From Lentisphaeria bacterium (GTDB taxonomy: Bacteria; Verrucomicrobiota; Lentisphaeria; Victivallales; Victivallaceae), in contig JAFTUS010000155.1 of assembly GCA_017466125.1 (NCBI GenBank), positions 1-56,480 of the forward strand: a DNA stretch of 56,480 nt, written 5' to 3'. Position 1 is the stretch's first letter. The number at the start of each line of letters is the position of its first letter. Positions 34,380 through 43,979 of this stretch are shown here, in pieces. A model generated the notes under the pieces. It saw only the letters and a list, made by a program, of their open reading frames with translations, was not told the DNA's origin and did no database searches. The position numbers and the translations under genes were made by a program.

Positions 34380-36059
34380 TTACTTGATGCTCAGCACGCC
34401 GCCGACGTCGGCACTGTTTGCCATCGCAGCGTAACGGGCGAGATAACCGTGTTTGATTTTGGGTTCACGGGGCTGCCAGACGGCGCGGCGTCTGGCAAGT
34501 TCCTCCTCCGGAACTTCCAGCGTGATAGAGCGGTTGGGAATGTCAATGGAGATCATATCACCCTCTTCGACCAGAGCGATCGTACCACCGGCGGCGGCTT
34601 CGGGACTGACGTGCCCGACACAGGCTCCGTGGGTCGCTCCGGAGAAACGGCCGTCCGTGATCAACGCAACCGAGTCCCCCAAACCACGACCGATGATGTA
34701 ACTGGTCGGAGCAAGCATTTCCTGCATACCGGGACCGCCCTTGGGGCCTTCGTAACGGATCACGACCACATCACCCTCTTTGACCTTTCCGGCAAGAATA
34801 CCTTCACATGCCTCTTCCTGACTTTCAAAGATGACGGCAGGTCCTTTGTGGCAGAGCATGGCAGGCGTCACGCCCGCCGCTTTGACCACACTGCCGTTGG
34901 CAGCAAGGTTTCCGAACAGAATGGCAAGTCCGCCTTTCTGACTGTACGCATTTTCCAGCGTGCGGATAATCGTACCGTCCGGAGCGGGTGCGGCGTTATA
35001 CTGTTCGGCAAGCGTCATGCCGGAAACCGTCGGACAGGAGCCGTCGATATTGCCGACTTTGGCGATTTCTTTCAGGATCGCCATGATCCCGCCGACCCGG
35101 TTGCAGTCTTCCACGATGTGATACTCGGAAGAGGGGGCAAGACGGCAGATGTTGGGCGTCGCTGCTGAAATTTCATCCAGCTTCTTCAAATCCACCGGAA
35201 CTCCGGCTTCATGTGCGACTGCCAGCGTATGAAGCACGGTATTGCTGCTGCCGCCCATTGCCATATCCAGCACCAGAGCGTTGTTGAGAGAAGCGGGGGT
35301 CACGAAATCCTTGGCACGGGGCGGATTTTCCATTTTTGCCATTTCCACGATGCGGAAAGCGGCTTTGCGCCAGAGTTCGACCCGTTCCGGGGCATCGGCG
35401 GCAACGGTACCGTTGCCGGGCAGAGCGATACCGAGGGCTTCGCAGAGGCAGTTCATGCTGTTGGCAGTGAACATGCCGGAGCAGGAACCTGCGCCGGGAC
35501 AGGAAGTACATTCCAGATATTCCAGTTCAGCATCGTCGATCTTACCGACACGGTGGGCGGCAACACCTTCAAAAATGGAGTTCAAGTCGGTATCTTTGGA
35601 ACCGTCGGAACTCTTGCCCGCACGCATCGGGCCGCCGGAGGCGAAAATGGTCGGAATGTTCAACCGCATGGCACCCATGAGCATACCGGGAACGATCTTA
35701 TCGCAGTTCGGGATGCAGATCATGGCATCGAAAGGATGTGCCGAACCCATGGTCTCCACACTGTCGGCGATGATCTCACGGCTGGCGAGAGAGTATTTCA
35801 TGCCGGTATGTCCCATAGCGATACCGTCGCAAACGGCGATGGTGTTGAATTCGTACGGCACACCGCCCGCTTCGCGGATGGCATCACAGATGATTTCGCC
35901 GACTTTCTTCAAATGGCAATGGCCGGGAACGATATTGGTGTAGGAGTTGCAGACACCGATAAAGGGCTTTTTGATGTCTTCGGGGGCGATTCCGGTCGCA
36001 CGCATCAAACCGCGATGGGGAGCGCGCTCCAGACCTTTTTTCATAATATCACTGCGCAT
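34380..36059 (-). CDS. ilvD: Dihydroxy-acid dehydratase
   Basis: 559 residues of the IlvD/Edd family. Iron-sulfur and metal motifs are complete: [28 protein letters not shown] and [22 protein letters not shown]-terminal [12 protein letters not shown] and [11 protein letters not shown] are typical. It converts 2,3-dihydroxy-isovalerate (and the methylvalerate homologue) to the 2-oxo acid in branched-chain amino acid synthesis. Length and motif spacing favour IlvD over the sugar-acid dehydratases of the family. AAAGGA precedes ATG 36059. It lies 39 bases after the lipoprotein gene and may be the end of that operon or have its own promoter. No other ilv gene is nearby. Confidence 0.94.
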   Translation of the reverse strand: MRSDIMKKGLERAPHRGLMRATGIAPEDIKKPFIGVCNSYTNIVPGHCHLKKVGEIICDAIREAGGVPYEFNTIAVCDGIAMGHTGMKYSLASREIIADSVETMGSAHPFDAMICIPNCDKIVPGMLMGAMRLNIPTIFASGGPMRAGKSSDGSKDTDLNSIFEGVAAHRVGKIDDAELEYLECTSCPGAGSCSGMFTANSMNCLCEALGIALPGNGTVAADAPERVELWRKAAFRIVEMAKMENPPRAKDFVTPASLNNALVLDMAMGGSSNTVLHTLAVAHEAGVPVDLKKLDEISAATPNICRLAPSSEYHIVEDCNRVGGIMAILKEIAKVGNIDGSCPTVSGMTLAEQYNAAPAPDGTIIRTLENAYSQKGGLAILFGNLAANGSVVKAAGVTPAMLCHKGPAVIFESQEEACEGILAGKVKEGDVVVIRYEGPKGGPGMQEMLAPTSYIIGRGLGDSVALITDGRFSGATHGACVGHVSPEAAAGGTIALVEEGDMISIDIPNRSITLEVPEEELARRRAVWQPREPKIKHGYLARYAAMANSADVGGVLSIK

Positions 36060-36098
36060 TGTTAAATCCTTTCTGAATTGCGTTTGATATATTATTTA

Positions 36099-36500
36099 TC
36101 AATAAAAATCATCAAAGACTTCGATGATCTTACGTTTCATACGATGTTTTTCCAAACCCATAATGGCGAAACAGCCCCGCACCTCCACAGGAAAAGGAAG
36201 ACCTTTTATATAGAGACGTTTGCTTTGCGTGACCTGTTCCAGCCGTTTTTTCCCGGGGGCGGAAGTCGGATCGAACTTGTAAACGCCGATCTCGGAGTTG
36301 TCGATCAGAATTGCGGCTCCGGAGGTGGCACGGAAAGGCTCTCCCGGCAGCGGACGGACACTTTTCACCTTGAAGCCTGCCTGCCGCAGACGGGCGGCGA
36401 AATCTTCCGGTTTCAAATAGTTGTTGTCATAACTTTTGCATCCGTTCAGAAACAGCACTGCCAGACAAACTGCCGCGACAGTAAGAATGACTTTTCTCAT
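36099..36500 (-). CDS. Small predicted lipoprotein of unknown function
   Basis: 133 residues. The N-terminus MRKVILTVAAVCLAVLFLNGC has a lipobox ending LNGC, so Cys21 should be lipid-modified and the protein anchored to a membrane. The rest (LKPEDFAARLRQAGFKVKSV, ATSGAAILIDNSEIGVYKFD) is small and soluble, with an alpha/beta pattern I cannot assign. The start is well supported: AAGGAGG lies five bases before ATG 36500 and overlaps the end of the GH2 gene region. It sits between a cytoplasmic beta-mannosidase and ilvD; neither suggests a function. Confidence 0.75.
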   Translation of the reverse strand: MRKVILTVAAVCLAVLFLNGCKSYDNNYLKPEDFAARLRQAGFKVKSVRPLPGEPFRATSGAAILIDNSEIGVYKFDPTSAPGKKRLEQVTQSKRLYIKGLPFPVEVRGCFAIMGLEKHRMKRKIIEVFDDFY

Positions 36501-36513
36501 ATCCGCCTCCTTT

Positions 36514-39018
36514 TCAGTTCACAAAACGGTTGCCGCAATCCCATTCAGCGGGAACTTCTCCCTCCCACGGGATAACCTTGGGGATGCCGGGGAAAAGGTC
36601 GAATGCGTTATCGGCGATTTTCACTTCCCCATTTACATCCGGACAGAATTTCCAGACAAAATCATCGGCGCACAGCGTCAGTTTGCCGTCTCCGCAACTC
36701 ATGCGGATACGGGGTTCTGCTGCCATATCGAGGTTGCCGAAGCGTTCCACAAACAAACGGTGATACGCAACTTCACAGCCGTTTGCGTCATTCAAAACAG
36801 CGAAAACGCCGCTCTTGTCCAAACCGGTCTTTTCCCATTCCGCTTTGGAGAAACGCACCAGTTCGGTGGAGGCGTTGGCATTGAGCGTAACGGCAAGAGT
36901 TTCATCTTTCGGCAGACCGCCTTTCAAGTTGAAAATGCCGTAATGCAGTTTACCCTGCCATGCCTCATTACCGTCGTTGACGCCGTAAATGACGACTTCA
37001 TCGCCCTGATCGACCGCAACGACCGCTTTTTCTGCGAAAGCACGGCGGACGGGGTGGAAAGAGAGTTTCTTCCGCAGATAATAGTCGATGATCGTCCAGC
37101 CGTTGGTGACGGGCCAGGAGTCGTTGAACATCCAGAAGATCGCCGATGAAGTCGAGTACATCCGGCGGCGGTAGTTGTAAATGTATTCCTCAAGCCCCTC
37201 TGCCTGAAGCAGTCCTGAAATAACAGCATAGTCTTCGAGAGACATTTTGAGAGCATCTTTTCCCGTCCACAGCGAAACGGTGGTGTAGCAGTGTCCGAGT
37301 TCGCCCCATTCGGTATCGCGGCGGGCGAAGGTGTTGTCATGGTGATCCCATGAAAACGAACGGACATAGCGTTCATTTTCGGGCAGAAACTGTTTCAGGG
37401 TCGGAATGGTGGATGCGCCCAGCACGCCGCCCTCGTTGGGGAAGCGGTCGAAATATTCCCGATACCCCCAGAAATCGGTTCCGCCGGGGGAGTTCAGCGC
37501 GATCCCCCACGGGTGCTGGTCGCCGCAAGAGGGGTCGTTGGGCAGTTTGCCGTCCGGAGAAGAGGGAGAACTTGCCCAGTAGAACACCTGCGGAGCATTT
37601 TTCCAGACGATCTCTTTCAGATAGTGATGGAAAATCGCATGATCGTTCCACGCGGTACGGCTTTCCGGATACCAGTCAAGATTGGCAAGTTCCAGTTCGT
37701 TGTTGCCGCACCAGACTGCCATGGAGGGGTGATTGTTGAGGTAGCGGACGGTATACTCCGCCTCGGCACAGATATTTCTGATAAAGCCGGGGTCTTCGCC
37801 CGGATATTTGGCACAGGCATAGATGAAATCGTGCCAGATCAGAATACCCGCCCTGTCGCAGGCATTGCAGAATTCACGGGTCATGTAGATCCCGCCGCCC
37901 CAGATGCGGAGCAAGTTGAAGTTCGCCTCGACAGCAATATCAACCAATTCTTCAAAACGCTTGCCGTCCACCTCACTGTAATAGAGGTCGGCGGGAACGA
38001 GATTGCCCCCCTTGCAGAATACAGGACGGTCGTTGATATTGATGATGAAATACCGTCCGGATTCGGGGTGTTTGGACTGATCGACGGTCACTTTACGGAC
38101 ACCGAAAGTACGGGTCTCTTTTGCCCCGGCGAATTCGATTTCGGCAGTATAGAGGAACTGCTTTCCGCAACCGGCGGGCCACCAGAGTTCGGGTTCATTC
38201 AATTCAAGAGAGAGTTCACAGGTCGATTTTCCTTCCGGCAGGGCGAACTCTTTTTCCACGGTATCCCCGGTCTCTTTCACGGTCACTTTGAGGGTCGCTT
38301 TATCCCCCTGTGCCGCATTGCAGTAAGCGTCAGCGGCAACAGTAACAACGGCGGACTTCAAATCATCGGCGGCAAGCGCGGAAAGCGAGATCAATCCGGC
38401 GAGCGCACCGGGAGCGTATTCCAACCGGACATCCCCCAGAATACCCACATTCTGAAGCCGCGGATGCCAGTCCCAACCGCTCTGGTGCTGGGATTTGCGC
38501 AACCAGTTGCGTTTGGTCATCCACGTCGTATCCGGCAGAGCCGGGTTGAATTTTCCGTAATGATCCGAATAGGCAAAAACGCCGCTTTCAAGTACAACGA
38601 CGAGCGTATTTTCTCCGGCTTTTACTTTGCCGGAAACATCGATCCGGGCGGGATAAAGGGCGTTTTCAGAGACGCCGGCCTTTTCGCCGTTGAGATAGAT
38701 TTCAGCAATCATCTCCAAACGGTCAAAGACCAGATGTGCCGTTCCTGAAACGGCTTCTGCGGGAGCATCAAACGTGCGGCGGTAGATCCAGAAACACTCT
38801 TCCACCCAGCGGGCCTTGAGGCTGTTTGCTCCGTAATTCGGGTCATCGAGCAGCCCGTTTTTCTCCAGCACCCGATGGATGGGGGCAGGGACTTCGGCAT
38901 CCAGCAAACGGCGGCCGACGGCAGGACGCACCTGCGAAAACTCTTCAAAAAAGCTCATCTGACTGCCTTCGGCATAGGTCAGACTCCAAACGCCGTTCAA
39001 ACACAAACTTTTTTTCAT
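36514..39018 (-). CDS. GH2 family beta-mannosidase
   Basis: 834 residues. N-terminal jelly roll (LNGVWSLTYAEG; FDRLEMIAEIYLNGEKAG), Ig-like domain, then the barrel with LRIWGGGIYM, WHDFIYACAKYP, WCGNNELE (acid/base E441) and RFPNEGGVLG (nucleophile E529). The RIWGGG and WCGNNE motifs point to beta-mannosidase rather than beta-galactosidase. There is no signal peptide, so it probably cuts imported beta-mannosides, for example from N-glycan cores or mannans. It is preceded by a VOC gene (six-base gap) and followed by the lipoprotein gene (13-base gap), forming one operon read from the divergent promoter near 39440. Confidence 0.86.
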   Translation of the reverse strand: MKKSLCLNGVWSLTYAEGSQMSFFEEFSQVRPAVGRRLLDAEVPAPIHRVLEKNGLLDDPNYGANSLKARWVEECFWIYRRTFDAPAEAVSGTAHLVFDRLEMIAEIYLNGEKAGVSENALYPARIDVSGKVKAGENTLVVVLESGVFAYSDHYGKFNPALPDTTWMTKRNWLRKSQHQSGWDWHPRLQNVGILGDVRLEYAPGALAGLISLSALAADDLKSAVVTVAADAYCNAAQGDKATLKVTVKETGDTVEKEFALPEGKSTCELSLELNEPELWWPAGCGKQFLYTAEIEFAGAKETRTFGVRKVTVDQSKHPESGRYFIININDRPVFCKGGNLVPADLYYSEVDGKRFEELVDIAVEANFNLLRIWGGGIYMTREFCNACDRAGILIWHDFIYACAKYPGEDPGFIRNICAEAEYTVRYLNNHPSMAVWCGNNELELANLDWYPESRTAWNDHAIFHHYLKEIVWKNAPQVFYWASSPSSPDGKLPNDPSCGDQHPWGIALNSPGGTDFWGYREYFDRFPNEGGVLGASTIPTLKQFLPENERYVRSFSWDHHDNTFARRDTEWGELGHCYTTVSLWTGKDALKMSLEDYAVISGLLQAEGLEEYIYNYRRRMYSTSSAIFWMFNDSWPVTNGWTIIDYYLRKKLSFHPVRRAFAEKAVVAVDQGDEVVIYGVNDGNEAWQGKLHYGIFNLKGGLPKDETLAVTLNANASTELVRFSKAEWEKTGLDKSGVFAVLNDANGCEVAYHRLFVERFGNLDMAAEPRIRMSCGDGKLTLCADDFVWKFCPDVNGEVKIADNAFDLFPGIPKVIPWEGEVPAEWDCGNRFVN

Positions 39019-39024
39019 TCTTAT

Positions 39025-39375
39025 TTATTCTCCGATATAAAAAACGTTGCCTTCGGGGTCCTGTCCCCGCAGAAAAGTTCCGATACTTCCCTGTATTTCC
39101 ACCAGTTCCCCGCAGAAATTTTCTTTTTTGAAAAATTCTTTCACCGCAGCCAGTTCTTTTACTTTGAAAGTAAAAGCCGAAGCCGCCGATGCGTGTTCCA
39201 GATAGGGAGCATCGCACTTTTCCAGATAGAGTACCGTTTTGGGGGCAAGACGGAACCGGACAAGAAATGTACTGTTGATTTCCGGTTCGTCCAATTCCAG
39301 CAGCCGTTGATAGAAAATACGGCATCGATTCAGGTCCCGGACCCTGATTACAGTACCAAATTCTTCCACTTCCAT
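39025..39375 (-). CDS. VOC (glyoxalase/bleomycin-resistance-like) domain protein
   Basis: 116 residues, a single vicinal-oxygen-chelate fold. FGTVIRVRDLNRCRIFYQRL is the usual opening strand and helix, and RGQDPEGNVFYIGE is the usual closing strand with a Glu ligand. Several metal ligands typical of glyoxalase I are not evident (for example no His near the start), so it may be a binding protein or an isomerase rather than glyoxalase. It is the first gene of the operon with GH2. AGGGAAA precedes ATG 39375. Confidence 0.75.
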   Translation of the reverse strand: MEVEEFGTVIRVRDLNRCRIFYQRLLELDEPEINSTFLVRFRLAPKTVLYLEKCDAPYLEHASAASAFTFKVKELAAVKEFFKKENFCGELVEIQGSIGTFLRGQDPEGNVFYIGE

Positions 39376-39407
39376 AAAAATTTCCCTAATTTAGATTGCA
39401 AAATCGC

Positions 39408-39436
39408 TTGTAAACTTATATATTATATAAGATAAT
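39408..39436 (+). promoter_or_regulatory. purB promoter
   Basis: TTGTAA (39408-39413), 17-base spacer, GATAAT (39431-39436), 44 bases before the GTG start. It overlaps the opposite-strand promoter. Confidence 0.6.
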
Positions 39437-39449
39437 TTTAAAATTGCAA
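39422..39449 (-). promoter_or_regulatory. Promoter of the VOC-GH2 operon
   Basis: On the minus strand, TTGCAA (39444-39449), 16-base spacer, TATAAT (39422-39427). It overlaps the purB promoter, so the two transcripts may compete. Confidence 0.6.
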
Positions 39450-39480
39450 CTGAAAAATTCAATATTTAGGAGATTTTCAA

Positions 39481-40920
39481 GTGAATAACAACGTTTATCA
39501 GAACCCGTTGACCGACCGTTACGCCGGAAAAGAGATGAGTTTCATCTGGTCCCCCCAGTTTAAACACTCCACCTGGCGGCGGCTGTGGGTCATGCTTGCC
39601 AAATGCGAAAAAGAACTCGGTCTGGATATCACCGATGCCCAGATCGCCCAGATGGAGGCTCACCTTGACGACATCGATTTTGAAAAAGTCGCCGTCGTCG
39701 AAAAAGAACGCCGCCATGACGTGATGAGCCACATCACCGTCTTCGGGGAACAGTGTCCCGATGCCATGCCCATTATCCACCTGGGCGCGACCAGTTGTTT
39801 CGTGACCGACAATACCGAACTGATCCAGATGCGGGAAGGCTTGAAAGTCCTCCGCAAAAAACTGCTCAAACTGATCGAACAACTCGCCTCTTTCTGCGAT
39901 GAATACAAAAATATGCCGATGCTGGGTTTCACCCACTTCCAGCCCGCCCAGTTGACCACGGTCGGCAAACGTTTCAGCCTCTATTTGCAGGATCTGTATC
40001 TGGATTTTGAACGCATCGACGAAGAAATCGGCAGAATCCCCTTCCGCAGTACCAAAGGCACGACCGGAACTCAGGCAAGTTTTCTGGAACTCTTTGACGG
40101 CGACCACGACAAGTGCCGTCAGTTGGAAAAGAATGTTGCCAGAGGCATGGGTTTCGACAACGTGATCTTCCTTTCCGGTCAGACCTACACCCGCAAAGTG
40201 GACTACTATGTCGTCTCCATTTTGAGCGGCCTCGCCCAGAGTGCCTCCAAGATGGCAAACGACATCCGTCTGCTCGCCAGCATGAAGGAGGTGGAAGAAC
40301 CTTTCGGCAAAAAACAGATCGGTTCCAGTGCCATGGCATACAAACGCAACCCCATGCGCAGTGAACGCGTCTGCTCTCTGGCGCGTTATTTGATGAACCT
40401 CCCCGGCAACGCCGCCATGACGGAGGCGACCCAGTGGTTTGAACGCACCCTCGATGACTCCGCCAACCGCCGCATCGTGCTGCCGGAAGCCTTCCTGACG
40501 GCAGATATCATTCTTTCACTTCTTATCAACATCACCGACGGCTTGCAGATCTGGCCCGCCGTCATCGCCAAACACATTCAATCGGAACTGCCCTTTATGG
40601 CGACCGAAAACCTGCTCATGGCGACCGTCAAAAAAGGCGGCAACCGCCAGGAACTCCACGAAGTCATCCGCGAAAACTCCATGGAAGCCGCCCGCCGGGT
40701 CAAAGTCGAAGGTGCCGACAACGATCTGCTCGACCGTCTGCGCAAAGCCGATGCCTTTGCCCCCATCCGCGACGAATTTGATTCTCTGCTCGACCCCGCG
40801 ACCTTTGTCGGCCGCGCCCCGCAGCAGGTGGCAGATTTCCTCGCAGAAGTCATCCATCCGCTGCTGGATGCGAACAAAGAACTGCTCGCCGGTGCGGAAG
40901 GTGAAAGCATCAACGTGTAG
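39481..40920 (+). CDS. purB: Adenylosuccinate lyase
   Basis: 479 residues of the fumarase/aspartase superfamily, in the human-like long ADSL group. Markers are ERRHDVMSHI (catalytic His region), TSCFVTDNTEL, GFTHFQPAQLTTVGKR, STKGTTGTQASF and the flexible signature loop GSSAMAYKRNPMRSE with the catalytic Ser. It acts twice in purine synthesis: SAICAR to AICAR, and adenylosuccinate to AMP. The start is GTG at 39481, supported by AGGAGA eight bases upstream. It heads a plus-strand group ending with uxaC, and the second purine gene (purM) follows under its own promoter. Confidence 0.95.
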   Translation: MNNNVYQNPLTDRYAGKEMSFIWSPQFKHSTWRRLWVMLAKCEKELGLDITDAQIAQMEAHLDDIDFEKVAVVEKERRHDVMSHITVFGEQCPDAMPIIHLGATSCFVTDNTELIQMREGLKVLRKKLLKLIEQLASFCDEYKNMPMLGFTHFQPAQLTTVGKRFSLYLQDLYLDFERIDEEIGRIPFRSTKGTTGTQASFLELFDGDHDKCRQLEKNVARGMGFDNVIFLSGQTYTRKVDYYVVSILSGLAQSASKMANDIRLLASMKEVEEPFGKKQIGSSAMAYKRNPMRSERVCSLARYLMNLPGNAAMTEATQWFERTLDDSANRRIVLPEAFLTADIILSLLINITDGLQIWPAVIAKHIQSELPFMATENLLMATVKKGGNRQELHEVIRENSMEAARRVKVEGADNDLLDRLRKADAFAPIRDEFDSLLDPATFVGRAPQQVADFLAEVIHPLLDANKELLAGAEGESINV

Positions 40921-40932
40921 GAGCGGAGCATC

Positions 40933-42540
40933 ATGAAACTTTGTGCCATTCAAATTCCCTTTGCCCAAAATCCGGCAGATGCGGAAAAATCCGTTGAGAT
41001 CGCCATTGCAGAATTGAACAAGTGCGATGCCTCCTGCGATCTTATTCTCACTCCGGAATATACCAATGCGCCCGGCAAATTCCCCAAGGGCGAACTGCTG
41101 CCTTTCGCCAAAGCGCATACCGCAAAACTCATTGCCGCCGCACAGGATGCCGCCCGCCGCTGCAATGCCATCGTTGCAGTAAATCATCTGGCGGAGTTCG
41201 CTCCCGGTGAATTCCGCAACGTCACCCGGGTCTTTGACCGCTCCGGCAACATGGCGGGCGAATTCTGTAAACAGCATTTGCCCGTTGCCGAAAAGAAAAG
41301 CGGCGTTGCAGACAACTACACCTGGAGTTTCCGGGAACCGGCGATCGTTGAAGTGGACGGCATCCGTCTGGGTTTTCTCATCTGCTACGATACCTATTTT
41401 TCGGAATACATCGTCCATCTGGCATACCGGAAACCCGATGTGGTGCTGGTCTCCTCCTATCAGCGGGCGGAACGGCACGATGTGCTGCGCTTCCTCAACC
41501 AGAACCTTGCATTCACCTGCAACGCCTATGTGCTGCGCGCTTCCGTTTCCATGGGAGAAAATGCCGAAGTCGGCGGCAACGCCATGATGGTCGATCCCGA
41601 AGGACATATCCTTGCAGAGTTCGGCAGCAAGGTCGGCACACTCTCCTGCGACGTGGATGACATCCACTACAAGTACATGCGTTCCAACAGTTTCGGCGGA
41701 GATATGATCCCCAACGATCAATTTGTTTCACAGGGACGCACCCCGTGGAGTTACCGCCCCGCCGGGAGCATGACCATTCCGGGTGAAAAAGAGTACCCCT
41801 ACCCCCGCATCTGCGCTCATCGCGGTTTCAGCAAAGCCGCGCCTGAAAACACCATGGCGGCATTCGGCGCAGCGGTCGCCCTCGGCGCGCCGGAGATCGA
41901 ACTGGATGTGCGTTTCTCCAAAGACGGCGTCCCCATGGCGATCCACGACGATTTTCTCGAACGGGTCTCCAATGGAACCGGCGTCATTCAGGATCATACC
42001 CTTGAAGAACTCAAAAAACTGGATTTCGGAGTTCACTTCAACGAAAAATTCGCCGGAACGACCATTTCCACTTTTGAAGAAGTCCTCGCCAAATTCGCAC
42101 GGCAGGTCATCATCAATCTGCACATCAAATCCGTGGGAGAAACCTATCCGGAAGAGTATTTCAAAAAGATCATCGCCCTGCTGGAAAAATATGATATGAT
42201 GGAACATGTCTACTTTATGGCGACCCCCGAAATCTACGACGTCGCCATGAAGTACGCCCCCCAGATCCCCCGGTGCATGAGTGCCGATGCCGGGATGTGG
42301 GAAATCGTGGATAATGCCATTAAGTGCAACTGCCAGAAGGTTCAGTTCTTCACTCCTTACTACAATCAGGAGATGATCGACCGCGCCAAGGCTCACGGTA
42401 TGATCTGCAATCTCTTTTTCAGCGATACGCCGGAGGATATTCCCCGTCTCTTCGATATGGGCATCGATACCATCCTCACCAACGATTACCACCTTGTGGC
42501 AAAAGCCGCAGAGAAATATATTGCAAGCAAAGGAAAATAA
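40933..42540 (+). CDS. Fusion of a carbon-nitrogen hydrolase (nitrilase) and a glycerophosphodiester phosphodiesterase
   Basis: 535 residues. Residues 1-275 are a nitrilase-superfamily domain with Glu in LILTPEYT, Lys in EFCKQHLP and Cys in FLICYDTYF, the full E-K-C triad. Residues about 290-535 are a GDPD barrel: CAHRGFSKAAPENTM, EIELDVRFSKDG (ExD), MAIHDDFLERVSNGTG and a terminal TNDYHLV. The expected reactions are amide hydrolysis and release of glycerol 3-phosphate or an alcohol from a phosphodiester. No stop or frameshift lies between the parts. It is cytoplasmic. GGAG precedes ATG 40933, and uxaC follows after two bases. The pairing of activities in one chain is unusual. Confidence 0.85.
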   Translation: MKLCAIQIPFAQNPADAEKSVEIAIAELNKCDASCDLILTPEYTNAPGKFPKGELLPFAKAHTAKLIAAAQDAARRCNAIVAVNHLAEFAPGEFRNVTRVFDRSGNMAGEFCKQHLPVAEKKSGVADNYTWSFREPAIVEVDGIRLGFLICYDTYFSEYIVHLAYRKPDVVLVSSYQRAERHDVLRFLNQNLAFTCNAYVLRASVSMGENAEVGGNAMMVDPEGHILAEFGSKVGTLSCDVDDIHYKYMRSNSFGGDMIPNDQFVSQGRTPWSYRPAGSMTIPGEKEYPYPRICAHRGFSKAAPENTMAAFGAAVALGAPEIELDVRFSKDGVPMAIHDDFLERVSNGTGVIQDHTLEELKKLDFGVHFNEKFAGTTISTFEEVLAKFARQVIINLHIKSVGETYPEEYFKKIIALLEKYDMMEHVYFMATPEIYDVAMKYAPQIPRCMSADAGMWEIVDNAIKCNCQKVQFFTPYYNQEMIDRAKAHGMICNLFFSDTPEDIPRLFDMGIDTILTNDYHLVAKAAEKYIASKGK

Positions 42541-42542
42541 AA

Positions 42543-43916
42543 ATGGCTTTTCTGGACAACAATTATCTTATCACCAACGCCGCCGGGAAAATTCTTTTTG
42601 AGAAGATCAAAGACCTGCCCGTCATCGACCCCCACAACCATGCCAACGTCAAAGAGATCGCCGACAACGGCCACTACGCCGATGCGTGGCAGCTCTTTGC
42701 TGCGACCGACCACTACGTTTGGGAGATGCTCCGCAAACGGGAAGTTCCGGAAGAACTCATCACCGGCAAAAACAACTCCAACCATGACAAATTTCTCGCA
42801 ATGGCAAAAGTTTTCCCCGAAATCGCCGGAAATCCGGTCTATGAGTGGATCCATCTGGATTTGAAACGCTACTTCGGCATCGATGATCTGCTCTGCGAAG
42901 CCAACGGCGAAAAAATCTGGCAGGAGGTCAACGCCAAACTTGCAACGGATGCTTTCCGCCCGCAGGCACTGCTCACCGGGCCGTTGAACGTGGAAGTGAT
43001 GAGTTCCACCGACGATCTTATCGACACGCTGGAAGATCATGCCCGGGTCAATGAGGCTGTCGGCAGAACCCTGATCCGTCCCACCTGGCGTCCTGACAAG
43101 GCGATGAAGATTTTTGCCTCCACATGGCGGGAATACATCGGTCAGGTGGAAAAACGGTTCGACATGAAGATTTCCTCCTTCGCCGATCTGGTCGATGCCA
43201 TGAAGAAAAGTCACGACTTCTTTGCCGCTCACGGCTGTCTTGCCAGTGACCACGGCATGGAAATTCCGCTGGGCGTTGATGTGGATTACGCCGAAGCCAA
43301 CCGTATCTTCCAGAAGGCTCTGGGCGGCGAAAAAGTTTCTGCCGAAGAAGCCGACCGCTATATGGGAGCATTCATGGCAGAAGCCGCTGAACTTAATGCT
43401 CAAACCGGCTGGGTCACTCAACTTCATGCCGGTGCCGTCCGTGACGTCCGCAACGTGCTGTGGGATAACCTCGGTCCCGATGTCGGCGGCGACATCAGTG
43501 ACCACAATCAGGATTTCAGCACCGGTTTGATCTCCTTCCTCAACCGCTTCGACAGCCGTCTCAAAACCGTGCTGTACTGTCTGGATCAGGGGCATCAGGC
43601 TACGCTGGCGACCATCTCCCGTGCCTTTGGTTCGACCGTCCGTCTCGGTTCCGCCTGGTGGCTGTGCGATACGCCGATCGGCATGAAACGTCAGTTGGAG
43701 TACATCGGTCAGGTGGATCTGTGGTACGACTTCGCCGGAATGGTGTCGGATTCCCGCAAACTCCTGAGTTACGGTTCCCGTTTTGAGATGTTCCGCCGTG
43801 TACTCGCCGATGTACTGGGCGAAGCGGTGGAAAAAGGCCGTCTCCCCATGGAAATCGCCGAAACTCTCGCAGAAACGATGGCTTATAAAGAACCGAAACG
43901 CTTCTGGGGCTTGTAA
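42543..43916 (+). CDS. uxaC: Glucuronate/galacturonate isomerase
   Basis: 457 residues of the amidohydrolase-type uronate isomerase family. IDPHNHANVKEIA carries the HxH metal site, and later segments ASDHGMEIPL, TQLHAGAVRDVRN and FAGMVSDSRKLLSYGSR are characteristic. It isomerises glucuronate to fructuronate or galacturonate to tagaturonate, the first cytoplasmic step of uronate use, which fits the GH28 gene at the start of the window. ATG 42543 with AAAGGA upstream is chosen; an in-frame start at 42324 would overlap the GDPD domain. The stop codon lies inside the purM promoter. Confidence 0.9.
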   Translation: MAFLDNNYLITNAAGKILFEKIKDLPVIDPHNHANVKEIADNGHYADAWQLFAATDHYVWEMLRKREVPEELITGKNNSNHDKFLAMAKVFPEIAGNPVYEWIHLDLKRYFGIDDLLCEANGEKIWQEVNAKLATDAFRPQALLTGPLNVEVMSSTDDLIDTLEDHARVNEAVGRTLIRPTWRPDKAMKIFASTWREYIGQVEKRFDMKISSFADLVDAMKKSHDFFAAHGCLASDHGMEIPLGVDVDYAEANRIFQKALGGEKVSAEEADRYMGAFMAEAAELNAQTGWVTQLHAGAVRDVRNVLWDNLGPDVGGDISDHNQDFSTGLISFLNRFDSRLKTVLYCLDQGHQATLATISRAFGSTVRLGSAWWLCDTPIGMKRQLEYIGQVDLWYDFAGMVSDSRKLLSYGSRFEMFRRVLADVLGEAVEKGRLPMEIAETLAETMAYKEPKRFWGL

Positions 43917-43939
43917 TTTGCCAAAACCGCATGTATATT
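43911..43939 (+). promoter_or_regulatory. purM promoter overlapping the uxaC stop codon
   Basis: TTGTAA (43911-43916, which includes the uxaC stop), 17-base spacer, TATATT (43934-43939) with TG just upstream. It lies 40 bases before the purM start. Confidence 0.6.
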
Positions 43940-43979
43940 TAAGAAAAGACAATTCATTTAATTTTGTGAGGATAAATCC

